From positions 2,418,001 to 2,482,000 of the forward strand of contig NZ_CP131601.1 of the NCBI RefSeq assembly GCF_030685535.1: a DNA stretch of 64,000 nt, given 5' to 3'. The stretch is from Photobacterium leiognathi (lineage in GTDB: Bacteria > Pseudomonadota > Gammaproteobacteria > Enterobacterales > Vibrionaceae). Both the position numbers and the translations under genes were made by a program. Each line of letters starts with the position of its first letter. The stretch's first letter is position 1. The notes under the pieces were generated by a model, which did not search any database, was not told the DNA's origin, and worked only from the letters and a program-made list of their open reading frames with translations. Shown here one piece after another: positions 37,248 to 46,752 of this stretch.

Positions 37248-38135
37248 TTATTGATAATCAACTAATTGATTTAAAGCACGTTGCCAATCACAGGCTTGAA
37301 TACCGAACGTTTCTGTAATTTTCTGAGTATCAAGCTTTGAATTTGCAGGTCGTTTCGCTGGCGTTGGATAATCTTCTGTGTTAATGCCTTTTACTATTGG
37401 TGCTTTATCTAATACTTTTTGTTCTACTGCTTTATCAAAAATAGTTTGAGCAAAACCACACCAAGAGGTATGAGGTAGACCAGAAAAATGATAAATCCCG
37501 TACTGATGATCAAAGCTATTACCTTGCTTCACAATATCGTTAGCAATAGTAATTAATGCTGCGGCAATATCACCCGCGTAAGTTGGACCACCAAACTGAT
37601 CAGCAACAATACCTAATTCATCTCGCTGCTCAGCCAAACTAAGCATTGTCTTAACGAAGTTATTTCCCTCTTCACCAAATACCCATGCAGTACGTAAAAT
37701 AACAGCGCGAGAGCAAGCTTCAAGTACGGCCTTCTCACCCGCTAACTTACTTGTACCGTATACGCCTTGTGGGTTTACAGTATCACTTTCAGAATAGATA
37801 CCTTCTTTATCGCCAGCAAAGACGTAATCAGTAGAAATATGTAGTAACGCAGCACCAATATTTTCAGCTGCTTGTGCTAAATATAATGGACCGTCACGAT
37901 TAATCGCATAGGATAAATCAACTTCAGTTTCGGCTTTATCTACAGCAGTATGAGCAGCTGCATTAATAATAATGTGTGGCTTAAATTCATTTACTGTCTT
38001 AACAACATCAGACTGAGAAGTGATGTCTAATTCATTTCGATCAACTGCTAGAATTTCTGTTTTTGGACAGGCTTGTAGCTGTTTCACTAAACAGGTACCA
38101 ACTTGACCATTGCTACCTGTAATCAATACTTTCAC
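37248..38135 (-). CDS. rmlD: dTDP-4-dehydrorhamnose reductase
   Basis: RmlD reduces the 4-keto group to give dTDP-L-rhamnose. The 295-residue protein has 'VLITGSNGQVGTCLVKQL' at the start, 'IINAAAHTAVDKAE' near 56, 'HISTDYVFAG' and the catalytic YxxxK in QGVYGTSKLAGE, then 'RTAWVFGEEGNNFVKTML'. These are the diagnostic motifs of RmlD. It lies 13 bases after rmlA. Gene order on the transcript is B-A-D-C, not the B-D-A-C common in enterobacteria. Confidence 0.97.
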   Translation of the reverse strand: MKVLITGSNGQVGTCLVKQLQACPKTEILAVDRNELDITSQSDVVKTVNEFKPHIIINAAAHTAVDKAETEVDLSYAINRDGPLYLAQAAENIGAALLHISTDYVFAGDKEGIYSESDTVNPQGVYGTSKLAGEKAVLEACSRAVILRTAWVFGEEGNNFVKTMLSLAEQRDELGIVADQFGGPTYAGDIAAALITIANDIVKQGNSFDHQYGIYHFSGLPHTSWCGFAQTIFDKAVEQKVLDKAPIVKGINTEDYPTPAKRPANSKLDTQKITETFGIQACDWQRALNQLVDYQ

Positions 38136-38148
38136 AATGTACGTGCTC

Positions 38149-39021
38149 TTATTTATTTTCAGAAGTAATACGCATCAAGTATTGACCGTACTCATTTTTC
38201 ATCATTGGTTTAGCTAATATTTGAACTTGCTCTGTTGTTAACCAGCCATTACGCCAAGCAATTTCTTCAAGACAGGCCACTTTCAAACCTTGAACATTCT
38301 GAATAGTTTCTACAAAGCTGGATGCTTCATGTAGACTCTCGTGCGTACCCGTATCCAACCATGCAAAACCACGACCTAATAGCTCTACATTCAATGTTCC
38401 ATCATTAAGGTACATTTCATTTAATGTAGTAATTTCTAGTTCACCGCGCTCAGACGGTTTCACTTGCTTTGCCATCTCAACAACACGGTTGTCGTAGAAA
38501 TACAACCCCGTTACTGCGTAATTTGATTTTGGCTCTACTGGTTTTTCTTCAATCGAAATGGCTTTCATTTCATCATCAAATTCAACCACGCCAAAACGTT
38601 CTGGATCTTTAACTTGATAACCAAATACCGTTGCACCTTGCTCACGAGAAGCAGCATTGCGTAATGTTTGACTAAATGATTGTCCGTAGAAGATATTATC
38701 ACCTAATACAAGACATACACTGTCATCACCGATAAACTCTTCACCGATTAAGAAGGCTTGCGCTAAACCATCAGGGGATGGTTGAATAGCAAATTCCAAA
38801 TTGATACCAAAATCAGAACCATCGCCTAACAAACGACGAAAACTTTCATTATCTTCAGGAGTGGTGATAATAAGAATATTGCGAATTCCCGCCAACATAA
38901 GAGTTGATAGCGGATAAAAAATCATTGGTTTATCATAAATAGGAAGCAATTGCTTAGAAACACCTCGGGTTATTGGGTATAAGCGAGTACCTGAACCGCC
39001 AGCTAAAATAATACCTTTCAT
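38149..39021 (-). CDS. rmlA: Glucose-1-phosphate thymidylyltransferase
   Basis: RmlA makes dTDP-glucose from dTTP and glucose 1-phosphate, the entry step to dTDP-rhamnose, and is usually feedback-inhibited by the end product. The 290 residues begin with the signature [20 protein letters not shown], followed by '[18 protein letters not shown]', '[10 protein letters not shown]' (metal site) and '[16 protein letters not shown]'. Length matches the family (about 290). It starts five bases after rmlB. Confidence 0.97.
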   Translation of the reverse strand: MKGIILAGGSGTRLYPITRGVSKQLLPIYDKPMIFYPLSTLMLAGIRNILIITTPEDNESFRRLLGDGSDFGINLEFAIQPSPDGLAQAFLIGEEFIGDDSVCLVLGDNIFYGQSFSQTLRNAASREQGATVFGYQVKDPERFGVVEFDDEMKAISIEEKPVEPKSNYAVTGLYFYDNRVVEMAKQVKPSERGELEITTLNEMYLNDGTLNVELLGRGFAWLDTGTHESLHEASSFVETIQNVQGLKVACLEEIAWRNGWLTTEQVQILAKPMMKNEYGQYLMRITSENK

Positions 39022-39026
39022 CTTAT

Positions 39027-40109
39027 TTACTTACCTTCGCTCGTATTATTACCAGTACCTAAACGTTCAAAACTGTATGACCCATCTAATACTCGGCTCC
39101 ACCAAGTTTTGTTGTTTAAATACCACTCAACGGTTTTACGAATACCTGACTCAAAAGTCTCTGCTGGCTTCCAACCAAGTTCACGCTCAATCTTTGAGGC
39201 ATCAATCGCATAGCGAACATCATGACCTGGACGGTCAGTTACGTAAGTAATCAAATCTTGATATTGAGCAATACCTTGTGGTTTGTTAGATACTAACTCT
39301 TCTAGCAGTGAACAAATGGTTTTCACCACTTCAATGTTAGCTTTTTCGTTATGACCACCAATATTGTATGTCTCACCAATCTCACCTTTAGTCACAACGG
39401 TATAAAGTGCTGATGCATGATCTTCGACATACAGCCAATCACGAATTTGCATACCATCACCGTAAACAGGCAAACTCTTTCCATCTAAAGCATTTAAAAT
39501 CATTAATGGAATTAGTTTTTCTGGGAAATGATATGGCCCATAGTTATTTGAACAGTTGGTCACAATAGTTGGTAGACCATATGTACGTAACCACGCTCGT
39601 ACTAAATGATCACTAGAAGCTTTTGATGCCGAATATGGGCTCGACGGTTCATATGATGTTGTTTCAGTAAACAGGTCGTCAGTATCTTCTAAGTCGCCAT
39701 AAACTTCGTCAGTTGAAATATGATGGAAACGGAATGCTGATTTACGACTCTCATCAAGCTGATTCCAGTATTGACGAGACGCCTCTAACATGGTGTAAGT
39801 ACCAATAATATTAGTTTCAATAAAAGCAGCAGGCCCATCAATTGAACGATCAACATGACTTTCAGCAGCCAAATGCATCACTGCATCAGGCTGGTATTCT
39901 GCAAATATACGATCCAACTCTTCACGATCACAAATATCAACTTGCTCAAACTGATAACGTTCGCTTTTCTCGACTTCATTCAACGATTCTAAGTTACCAG
40001 CATAAGTTAACTTATCGACATTAATTACTGAATCTTGAGTATTATTAATAATATGGCGAATAACTGCTGATCCAATAAAACCAGCACCACCCGTTACGAA
40101 AATTTTCAC
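39027..40109 (-). CDS. rmlB: dTDP-glucose 4,6-dehydratase
   Basis: RmlB removes water from dTDP-glucose to give dTDP-4-keto-6-deoxyglucose, using bound NAD. The 360 residues start at GTG 40107-40109 and contain '[17 protein letters not shown]', '[16 protein letters not shown]', 'STDEVYGDL', the YxxxK in [17 protein letters not shown] and '[18 protein letters not shown]'. It is the first gene after the ops element and leader hairpin, with an AAGGA box upstream of the GTG. It heads the presumed RfaH-dependent polysaccharide operon. Confidence 0.97.
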   Translation of the reverse strand: MKIFVTGGAGFIGSAVIRHIINNTQDSVINVDKLTYAGNLESLNEVEKSERYQFEQVDICDREELDRIFAEYQPDAVMHLAAESHVDRSIDGPAAFIETNIIGTYTMLEASRQYWNQLDESRKSAFRFHHISTDEVYGDLEDTDDLFTETTSYEPSSPYSASKASSDHLVRAWLRTYGLPTIVTNCSNNYGPYHFPEKLIPLMILNALDGKSLPVYGDGMQIRDWLYVEDHASALYTVVTKGEIGETYNIGGHNEKANIEVVKTICSLLEELVSNKPQGIAQYQDLITYVTDRPGHDVRYAIDASKIERELGWKPAETFESGIRKTVEWYLNNKTWWSRVLDGSYSFERLGTGNNTSEGK

Positions 40110-40133
40110 GAAGGAGATCCTTTCATTATTAAG

Positions 40134-40154
40134 TCCCCCTACAATTAAGGGGGA
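40134..40154 (-). promoter_or_regulatory. Leader hairpin between the ops element and rmlB
   Basis: A 7-bp GC-rich stem (TCCCCCT 40134-40140 with AGGGGGA 40148-40154) with a seven-base loop lies in the rmlB leader, about 30 bases after ops. It has no T-run, so it could be a pause, an RNA-stability element or a weak attenuator overcome by RfaH. Confidence 0.6.
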
Positions 40155-40182
40155 GTATAAGTTTCATAATCTATAATTTTAG

Positions 40183-40194
40183 CATGCTACCGCC
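40183..40194 (-). promoter_or_regulatory. ops element (RfaH recruitment site)
   Basis: The minus strand reads GGCGGTAGCATG, a match to the ops core GGCGGTAGCnT that pauses RNA polymerase and recruits RfaH. JUMPstart-like pieces (GCAGTG and TTGGTA) precede it up to about 40250. It lies between wzz and rmlB, so rmlB and the genes after it, but not wzz, would be RfaH targets. RfaH itself is encoded at 1253-1756. Confidence 0.9.
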
Positions 40195-40263
40195 CTAAGG
40201 TTATAAGCCTCCTCAAGGGCATAACATTTACCAACAAAAATTTACACTGCAAAACGCCTAAGT

Positions 40264-41307
40264 TTACTTCTTAAACACCTCATGAATGAACACTACTGCA
40301 GAACCAAAAATTACACCTATGATTGCAAATAAAATAACAACAAACACTCTCTTAGGTTTATCGCGACTCAAAGGATAATCAGCGTCCATCAGATAATGAA
40401 AACTTTTTAAGTTAACATCTTCAGATATTTTAAAATGTTCGAGTAAATCTATTCTAAGCTTTATAATGTCAATATTTGGATCAAATAAGTTAAAATTTTT
40501 CACTGATTTTAACAAACGCTCTTTCTCTGCTAATCCTTTACTACCAAGCTCAATAGAAAACATTCCTCCATTGTTGCCCATCAAAGGAATAGGCTTAACC
40601 GCTTCTGCTGCTTTTGCAATTTTAAGTGAATACTCTGTTTTATTTGTTTCATTAAGGATTTCTTTTCTTACCTGATTCTCGAGTAATAATTTTTTTTGTG
40701 ATAACAAGCTTTTCCTGTTATCAATCAGACCTTTAAGTGTTACATTGATATCATTAAAAACCGATTTATTAACAAAGTTGATGTACTGAGAAAGAAGCTT
40801 CTGACTTTCTTCGGGAGTCTTAGCTTGGAATGTTAAGTTGTAAATTCCAGGTACTTTATCATCATTTAAAGAAGCTGAAATTTTTTTAGACCAAAAACTA
40901 TTAAACTGTAATTTATTCGCATCTTTTGCATAACTACTCATTATTGCATTCGATTTAATAAATGATATTTTATTATTATAAGAATTAAATTTAATTATGA
41001 AATTTTTCAAAAGTTCTTGTTCATCTACAGCATTATCAATAACAGCTCTCTGAGATGTTCCATCAAACGAAGGATAGATTGGAGATAATGAATTACGAAG
41101 AGACACTGTATCATCGTAATTTCCTTTCATTATAACTGCAGTTGACGTCCACCATTGTTGAGCAGAGAAAGCCCAAGCTGCACCTAATAAACTAAATATT
41201 AGTGCTGATAATATAATCCATTTTTTTTTCTCCCATAGAGGTTTTGTTATATACAAAAAATCAATACCATCATTAGATACGTTATTTGCAGCTTGAATAT
41301 TACTCAT
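40264..41307 (-). CDS. wzz: Polysaccharide chain-length regulator Wzz
   Basis: Wzz sets the modal length of Wzy-made O-antigen chains. The 347-residue protein has two membrane segments (about 33-50 and 320-340) around a mainly helical periplasmic domain, and the N-terminal 'DFLYITKPLWEKKKWIILSALIFSLLGAAWA' (only DFLYITKPLWEKKKW cited) is typical of the Wzz/FepE group. It has no C-terminal kinase domain, so it is a class 1 co-polymerase. Its start overlaps the yfcL stop by one base (TAATG), coupling it to the backbone genes, while the ops element lies after it. This makes it the first polysaccharide gene but outside the RfaH part. Confidence 0.88.
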   Translation of the reverse strand: MSNIQAANNVSNDGIDFLYITKPLWEKKKWIILSALIFSLLGAAWAFSAQQWWTSTAVIMKGNYDDTVSLRNSLSPIYPSFDGTSQRAVIDNAVDEQELLKNFIIKFNSYNNKISFIKSNAIMSSYAKDANKLQFNSFWSKKISASLNDDKVPGIYNLTFQAKTPEESQKLLSQYINFVNKSVFNDINVTLKGLIDNRKSLLSQKKLLLENQVRKEILNETNKTEYSLKIAKAAEAVKPIPLMGNNGGMFSIELGSKGLAEKERLLKSVKNFNLFDPNIDIIKLRIDLLEHFKISEDVNLKSFHYLMDADYPLSRDKPKRVFVVILFAIIGVIFGSAVVFIHEVFKK

Positions 41308-41588
41308 TATTTTTCCACAAATCTAAAACTAAGCCGAAACTTTTGCCACATTTGGCATACAAGAACATAATCGGAAGGAGAAAGCTCACTTTTCGCATCA
41401 GCAATACTCTGCTCTACTTTTTCCTTCATTTCTGATAATTGTGATTCATTTTCAGACTCACACTCAGCAGCCGCTAATGAAATATGCCCGCGCAAATAAC
41501 CACCAGCAAACAGATCATCATCCGTTGCTGTGTCTATTCCATCGTCGATAAGCTTAAGCAGCTTTTCTTCGTATTCTTGAATTGTCAT
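41307..41588 (-). CDS. yfcL: YfcL family protein
   Basis: A 93-residue soluble helical protein of unknown function. The core 'ATDDDLFAGGYLRGHISLAAAE' (split: DDDLFAGGYLRGH and SLAAAE) and 'LSPSDYVLVCQMW' match E. coli YfcL along its whole length (92). In E. coli yfcL lies directly between mnmC and epmC (yfcM). Here it keeps epmC (eight bases away) but is parted from mnmC by the polysaccharide locus. It is translationally coupled to wzz. Confidence 0.9.
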   Translation of the reverse strand: MTIQEYEEKLLKLIDDGIDTATDDDLFAGGYLRGHISLAAAECESENESQLSEMKEKVEQSIADAKSELSPSDYVLVCQMWQKFRLSFRFVEK

Positions 41589-41596
41589 ATCCTATC

Positions 41597-42154
41597 CTAT
41601 ACACAACACATTTCATCAAATCGAACGGGTTGTATGAAATCCTGTTCTGTTAACGGTTTGATACCATAAAAGGCTCGGAACGCATCAGACAGCATTTTTG
41701 CTCGCTCTGGAATTCCGTATTCCAAATAGGTTAGCACTTGTTCACGTACTTTTAACGTAAACGCTACCCTATCAGGCTCACAGTCGCCACTCAAGTTGTC
41801 ACAACTGACTTGGAATTTAAATCCGCAACTTGCTGACAAAATCCACTCAATGGCCTGTGGTTTAATTTCTACTTTCTCGAACTCTGCCTGAACCGCTTCA
41901 GAGCGACCATCAGGTTCGTACCAATAACCGTAATCTTCTAATTTACGACGCTCAACTCCAGCGATACACCAGTGCGCTAATTCATGCATTGCAGATGCAA
42001 AGTAACCACGAGCAAAGATGATTTGATTGTGCACTCGCTCATTAGAAGCTGGTAAGTAAATTGGTTCATCGCCTCCAAGAAGTAATTCTGTATTGAGACT
42101 CTCTAAAAATAACCCATTGAAAATAACGATTAAATCGTTGTAATCATGTCTCAT
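41597..42154 (-). CDS. epmC: Elongation factor P hydroxylase EpmC
   Basis: EpmC hydroxylates the lysylated lysine of elongation factor P, the last step of that modification. The 185-residue protein has the probable metal motif HELAHW (within ASAMHELAHWCIAG), 'RRKLEDYGYWYEPDGRS' and 'QAEFEKVEIKPQAIEW', matching E. coli YfcM/EpmC in length (182). It precedes yfcL by eight bases. No epmA or epmB is in the window. Confidence 0.93.
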   Translation of the reverse strand: MRHDYNDLIVIFNGLFLESLNTELLLGGDEPIYLPASNERVHNQIIFARGYFASAMHELAHWCIAGVERRKLEDYGYWYEPDGRSEAVQAEFEKVEIKPQAIEWILSASCGFKFQVSCDNLSGDCEPDRVAFTLKVREQVLTYLEYGIPERAKMLSDAFRAFYGIKPLTEQDFIQPVRFDEMCCV

Positions 42155-42469
42155 ACTAATGATAACTTCTTAAATACATAACTTACCGATTATACAATGT
42201 GGCACATCTAAGTGCGAATTTTCTTAAGGTTACAGAGTATGACTAAAGTCATATTATTGTCATTTTATAAAAAACATCTTGTTTTTGCTGTTTTTTCAAC
42301 CAGATAGTATCTTAACAAAAGAATAAGATGCTAAACGCATATCAAGTTGTCATTCTCTTTCACTATCTTTTAGATGAATTTAATTCATGTCAGATTTTTT
42401 TCTTTTCATTAGAATAAGATGGAGTTCACAAATACAATCGCCTTAATCTTAATTAAGGATATCTTTACC
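42155..42469. other. Divergent epmC / TRIC-gene intergenic region
   Basis: No gene is seen in these 315 bases. Two perfect palindromes stand out: ATGACT-AA-AGTCAT (42239-42252) and ATGAATT-T-AATTCAT (42374-42388). They look like operator candidates for the flanking genes, but I cannot name a regulator. Confidence 0.4.
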
Positions 42470-43090
42470 ATGCTGCTTTCAGTTTTATACATTATTGGCA
42501 TTACAGCAGAAGCCATGACTGGCGCATTAGCGGCAGGTAAACGCCATATGGATTGGTTTGGAGTCATGTTAGTAGCAAGTGCTACTGCAATTGGTGGCGG
42601 TACAGTGCGTGACATATTACTCGGTCACTACCCGCTAGGTTGGGTTGCTCACCCACAATACTTAGTGATCACATGTGTTGCAGGGATCTTAACTACCTAC
42701 TTTGCCCGTTGGGTGGTTCGTTTTCATAAAGTTTTTATCTTGCTCGATGCTATCGGCTTAATCGTGTTTAGTATTATTGGATGCCAAGTCGCGATGACAA
42801 TGGGGCTTTCTCCAATCATCTGTGTTGTTGCGGCAGTAGTGACAGGCGTATTTGGAGGTTTGTTACGAGATATGATCACGCGTCGCAAGCCTATGGTACT
42901 TCATAAAGAGCTTTATGCGTCAGTCGCATTCATTGCAGGTATCATGTACTACACCATGTCGTATTTAAGTGTACATCCTGATATCACCACGTTGATTACT
43001 TTAATTACTGGTTTCAGCCTACGTATGGCTGCAGTATATTTTAGCTGGAGCTTACCCGTATTCGAGTTTGAAGAAGAAGTCGCTCATTAA
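42470..43090 (+). CDS. TRIC-family (UPF0126, YicG/YadS-like) membrane cation channel
   Basis: Bacterial members of the trimeric intracellular cation channel family are small seven-helix inner-membrane proteins that conduct monovalent cations when tested. The start is placed at ATG 42470 (MLLSVLYIIGITAEAMTGAL), preceded by AAGGA; the frame could extend to 42419. The 206 residues contain the two-fold repeat with glycine-rich kinks 'AIGGGTVRDILLG' and 'VFGGLLRDMITRRKP', and Lys/Arg residues of the 'LAAGKRHMDWFG' helix. Length matches E. coli YicG (205). Its physiological role is not established. Confidence 0.9.
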   Translation: MLLSVLYIIGITAEAMTGALAAGKRHMDWFGVMLVASATAIGGGTVRDILLGHYPLGWVAHPQYLVITCVAGILTTYFARWVVRFHKVFILLDAIGLIVFSIIGCQVAMTMGLSPIICVVAAVVTGVFGGLLRDMITRRKPMVLHKELYASVAFIAGIMYYTMSYLSVHPDITTLITLITGFSLRMAAVYFSWSLPVFEFEEEVAH

Positions 43091-43110
43091 GCTTATTTTT
43101 TAATAAAGAG

Positions 43111-43149
43111 ATAAAACAAAGCCACGCTGAACTCATTCAAGCGTGGCTT
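43111..43149. terminator. Bidirectional terminator between the TRIC gene and aroC
   Basis: A perfect 10-bp stem (43119-43128 with 43140-43149) separates the two convergent genes. The minus-strand tail is TTTGTTTTATC and the plus-strand tail is ATTTAT, so it favours aroC. Confidence 0.8.
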
Positions 43150-43173
43150 ATTTATAAATGCTCGTTTTAACAA

Positions 43174-44259
43174 TTAGATCTTCGGCGTATCTGTAACCAC
43201 ATCTGCGTTTTGACCACGATGACGTAACAGATGATCCATTAAGGTAATCGCTAACATCGCTTCTGCAATAGGCACAGCACGAATACCAACACATGGATCG
43301 TGTCGACCTTTAGTGACAACTTCAGCAGTCTCACCCTGCTTAGTAATAGTTTCACCCGGAACTGTAATACTTGATGTTGGCTTAAGCGCAATATGTGCCA
43401 CAACATCTTGACCAGATGAAATACCACCTAAAATGCCACCAGCATGATTGGTTTTAAATCCTTCCGGTGTCATCGCATCACGGTGTTCACTACCTCGTTG
43501 ATCAACTACATCAAAACCATCACCGATCTCAACGCCTTTAACTGCATTGATACTCATTAGTGAATGAGCTATATCAGCATCTAAACGATCAAATACAGGT
43601 TCGCCTAAACCAACAGGGACATTTTGCGCAACCACGGTAATTTTTGCACCAATTGAATCGCCTTCTTTTTTCAACTTACGGATCAACTCATCGTAAGCTT
43701 CAACTTTATCAACATCAGGGCAGAAAAAGGCATTTTGCTCGATTTGCTCCCAATCGACATTATCAATTTTCACATCACCCATTTGTGATAGATAAGCACG
43801 CACTTCAATACCATGAACTTGTTTTAAGTATTTCTTTGCAACCGCGCCAGCTGCAACACGCATTGCCGTTTCACGAGCAGATGAACGACCACCGCCACGG
43901 TAATCACGTACCCCATATTTTTGATGGTAAGTGTAGTCGGCATGACCGGGGCGGAATAAATCTTGAATATTCGAGTAATCTTTCGAGCGTTGATCGGTAT
44001 TTTCAATTAATAAACCGATAGAGGTACCTGTTGTTACACCTTCAAATACGCCAGATAGAATTTTTACTTCATCAGGTTCACGACGTTGTGTAGTGTATTT
44101 TGACGTTCCCGGACGACGACGATCCAAATCATGCTGCATATCAGCTTCAGTTAATGCGAGTCCCGGTGGGCAGCCATCAATGATACAGCCCAGCGCCAAG
44201 CCATGGCTTTCGCCAAATGTGGTGACGCGAAATAGTTGTCCAATCGTATTTCCTGCCAT
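43174..44259 (-). CDS. aroC: Chorismate synthase
   Basis: AroC converts EPSP to chorismate with reduced FMN, the last common step of aromatic amino-acid synthesis. The start is ATG 44257-44259 ([20 protein letters not shown]), with AGAGGA five to six bases upstream, giving 361 residues as in E. coli; the longer frame to 44325 is not needed. Signatures include '[18 protein letters not shown]', '[19 protein letters not shown]' and '[23 protein letters not shown]' (core [18 protein letters not shown]). The mepA and prmB neighbours seen in E. coli are absent. Confidence 0.98.
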   Translation of the reverse strand: MAGNTIGQLFRVTTFGESHGLALGCIIDGCPPGLALTEADMQHDLDRRRPGTSKYTTQRREPDEVKILSGVFEGVTTGTSIGLLIENTDQRSKDYSNIQDLFRPGHADYTYHQKYGVRDYRGGGRSSARETAMRVAAGAVAKKYLKQVHGIEVRAYLSQMGDVKIDNVDWEQIEQNAFFCPDVDKVEAYDELIRKLKKEGDSIGAKITVVAQNVPVGLGEPVFDRLDADIAHSLMSINAVKGVEIGDGFDVVDQRGSEHRDAMTPEGFKTNHAGGILGGISSGQDVVAHIALKPTSSITVPGETITKQGETAEVVTKGRHDPCVGIRAVPIAEAMLAITLMDHLLRHRGQNADVVTDTPKI

Positions 44260-44387
44260 TACTTCCTCTGTGATATCTCTATGCTTACATGCATTTTTAA
44301 TTTTACTAATACTGACATAGTGCAAAGTTGTCCGATAGATTGCAAGAACAAGTGCGCAAATTACCGCCAGTGATAACTTTCAAAAAC

Positions 44388-44419
44388 GAAAAAAGCGACA
44401 GGCTTTCACCTATCGCTTT
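44388..44419 (-). terminator. Rho-independent terminator of the PTS EIIABC gene
   Basis: An 11-bp stem with one G-U pair (44392-44402 with 44409-44419) is followed by six T on the minus strand. Confidence 0.9.
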
Positions 44420-44442
44420 CATTTAGCTATTTATAGTAAAGA

Positions 44443-46347
44443 TTAAGCAGTTGCTAATGCTCGCTCCGCTTTAGCTTTACGTACTTTCTTTAGTGTTACC
44501 GCAACAAGAGCAGTAACGACCATACCTGATGCCATACATAGTAGCGCGAGCGCAGGTTTGTTCATCGCACCCAGTAATGCCACCACTGGACCACCATGTG
44601 CCACGCTGTTAGTGATACCGAAAGAGAACGCCATCACTGCGGCAACCATACTACCTAGCACGTTTGCTGGGATCACCGACAGCGGATCTTGCGCAGCAAA
44701 TGGAATTGCACCTTCTGATATACCCACTAAGCCCATTGCACCTGCCGCTTTACCTGCTTCAACTTCTGATTGCTCGAAAATATTTAACTTACGACCAAGT
44801 ACCGTTGCTAAGCCCATACCTAAAGGAGCAACAGGGATCGCACAAGCCATTGCACCCATAAACTGTGTTTGACCATTGGCAATCATACCAACAGAGAACA
44901 AGAACGCGACTTTGTTAAATGGACCACCCATATCAAAGCCAGCCATACCACCTAATACAATACCAAGTAGTACCACGTTACCTGTGCTCATTTCCGTTAG
45001 CATAGAGTTCATGCTATCCATTAGCCCCGCGATTGGCGCACCAATAACGAAGATAAACAAACCTGCGATGAACAAGGTACCCGTAATTGGTGCAATAAGA
45101 ATCGGCACTAAAGGCTGTACCATCTTATGGTAGTTACGAGTTGCAACCCAACGAACAAAGTAACCCACCAGCAAGCCTGCAACAATGGCACCAATAAAGC
45201 CAGTACCCGCACTTGCATCATAAAATGAACCGTTATTAGCAATCCAACCACCAATGAAACCCGGTGCTAACGCAGGGCGATCACCGATAGCAAAGGCAAT
45301 GTAACCAGCCAGAATTGGGATCATCAAAGTGAAGGCAACCACACCCACATCGAGCACTTTTTGCCATAAACTACCCGCTGGGATTTGCATACCAGAATCA
45401 GTTGGTTGACCACCAATTGCCAGTGACAACGCAATTAACAAACCACCTGTTACGACAAACGGGATCATGTGGGATACGCCGTTCATCAGGTAGCGATATA
45501 GATTCGAGCGAGTTTGCGCAACTTTGCTCTCGCTTGAATCAGAAGTATCATCACCATCAGCTTCATAGGTTTTGGCAACTAACGCTTGTTGAATTAAGCC
45601 TTTTGCATCTTTAATTGGCGCTTTAACACCTGTTTTGATCAGCTTTTTACCTGCAAAGCGAGCCATATCAACTTGTTTATCACAGCTCACCACAATCGCT
45701 TCTGCTCGTGCGATTTCTTCAGCGGTTGGGGAATTCTTAACACCAATCGAACCATTGGTTTCTACTTTCACTTCATAGCCAAGCTCAGCACCCGCTTTTT
45801 CTAATGCCTCTGCTGCAAGGTAAGTGTGAGCCACACCAGCAGGACAGCCTGTGACACCAATGATCAAACCTTTAGTTTGCGCTTGCGTGACAACTTGCTC
45901 TTTTTCTTCAAGCAATAACGCTAGGGCTTCTTTTTCTGTTTTAGCTGCTAAGAACTGCTCAACAAAACCATCTTCAATCAGCTTTGAAGAAAGCTCTGCT
46001 AATACTTCAATATGGTGGTTATCGCCGTTATCTGGTGATGCGATCATGAAAAACAGTTGTGATGGTTTACCATCTTCCGCACCATATTCAATACCAGTAC
46101 GACTGACACCAATCGCAACCGCAGGTTGTGCAACAGCTGCACTTTTTGCGTGTGGTATCGCAATGCCTTCTTCAAAGCCAGTATTACCTAATTCTTCACG
46201 GGCTTTTACATCAGCAATAAATTGCGTCTTATCAGCAACACGGCCTTGTGCTACCAATAATTCAGCCATTTCGTTAAACACGTCGTCTTTGGTTTTCGCC
46301 TTAAGCTCAAGGCAAATTAAATTTTCATTGATCAAGGAAGTAATCAT
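44443..46347 (-). CDS. Fructose-family PTS transporter EIIABC (probably mannose)
   Basis: One polypeptide carries all sugar-specific PTS parts and imports its sugar with phosphorylation. The start is placed at ATG 46345-46347 (MITSLINENLICL), five bases after GGGGA, giving 634 residues. Order is EIIA (residues 1-145, phospho-His66 in GIAIPHAKS), EIIB (about 160-260, phospho-Cys168 in VTGCPAGVAHTYLAAEALE), then the EIIC membrane domain (about 285-625). The fructose family also includes mannose transporters; manA next door and an AraC regulator resemble the mannose PTS neighbourhood of Vibrio cholerae, so mannose is the likeliest substrate. A CRP box lies 145 bases upstream. Confidence 0.92.
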   Translation of the reverse strand: MITSLINENLICLELKAKTKDDVFNEMAELLVAQGRVADKTQFIADVKAREELGNTGFEEGIAIPHAKSAAVAQPAVAIGVSRTGIEYGAEDGKPSQLFFMIASPDNGDNHHIEVLAELSSKLIEDGFVEQFLAAKTEKEALALLLEEKEQVVTQAQTKGLIIGVTGCPAGVAHTYLAAEALEKAGAELGYEVKVETNGSIGVKNSPTAEEIARAEAIVVSCDKQVDMARFAGKKLIKTGVKAPIKDAKGLIQQALVAKTYEADGDDTSDSSESKVAQTRSNLYRYLMNGVSHMIPFVVTGGLLIALSLAIGGQPTDSGMQIPAGSLWQKVLDVGVVAFTLMIPILAGYIAFAIGDRPALAPGFIGGWIANNGSFYDASAGTGFIGAIVAGLLVGYFVRWVATRNYHKMVQPLVPILIAPITGTLFIAGLFIFVIGAPIAGLMDSMNSMLTEMSTGNVVLLGIVLGGMAGFDMGGPFNKVAFLFSVGMIANGQTQFMGAMACAIPVAPLGMGLATVLGRKLNIFEQSEVEAGKAAGAMGLVGISEGAIPFAAQDPLSVIPANVLGSMVAAVMAFSFGITNSVAHGGPVVALLGAMNKPALALLCMASGMVVTALVAVTLKKVRKAKAERALATA

Positions 46348-46690
46348 GTCTATCCCCAACATTTATTGTTATGTGTCCATCAAGCATTCATCTGATGGAT
46401 TTCAGTATGGGAATATTGTCGGACTTTTAGATGGTTCAAAATAGAGCACAGAAGAGGCTTTAACTGGATAAATGTAACCTAATAATTGAGGTGTGAGCTA
46501 AGGCACATTTCATACCACAGGATTAATAAACATCAGATACAAACTTAAACCTTAAAATATCAACCACATAAAAAACAAGCGGTTTAATTAAAGGAATGAG
46601 TTTAAATCCAAACAATTTTTCAATCACTGTAAATATCACGCATTGATATTAGCTATAACGCAGAATTTTAGTGAGTTACTTCACACTAAC
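46348..46690. other. Intergenic region upstream of the PTS EIIABC gene
   Basis: About 340 bases without a gene. It contains the CRP box at 46492-46507 and, on the minus strand below it, a possible promoter (TTGAAC, 17 bases, ATATTC, near 46410-46438). The part from 46508 to 46690 is AT-rich and shows nothing I can assign; a small RNA cannot be excluded. Confidence 0.35.
46492..46507 (-). promoter_or_regulatory. CRP-binding site for the PTS EIIABC gene
   Basis: TGTGA-GCTAAG-GCACA matches the CRP consensus TGTGA-N6-TCACA at nine of ten core positions. It is centred about 152 bases upstream of the start codon, consistent with catabolite control of a sugar PTS. Confidence 0.7.
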
Positions 46691-46694
46691 CGAT

Positions 46695-46726
46695 ACAAAA
46701 AAGCGACAGAAGAATCTGTCGCTTTT
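46695..46726 (-). terminator. Rho-independent terminator of manA
   Basis: A perfect 12-bp stem (46699-46710 with 46715-46726), four-base loop, then six T on the minus strand. Confidence 0.95.
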
Positions 46727-46752
46727 GATAAAGGTTAATTATTTAACAGAGC

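Noticed and set aside
42374..42388. An ARG box upstream of the TRIC gene
   Set aside because: TGAAT and ATTCA are present, but the spacer is three bases where ArgR sites have four, and no arginine gene is adjacent.
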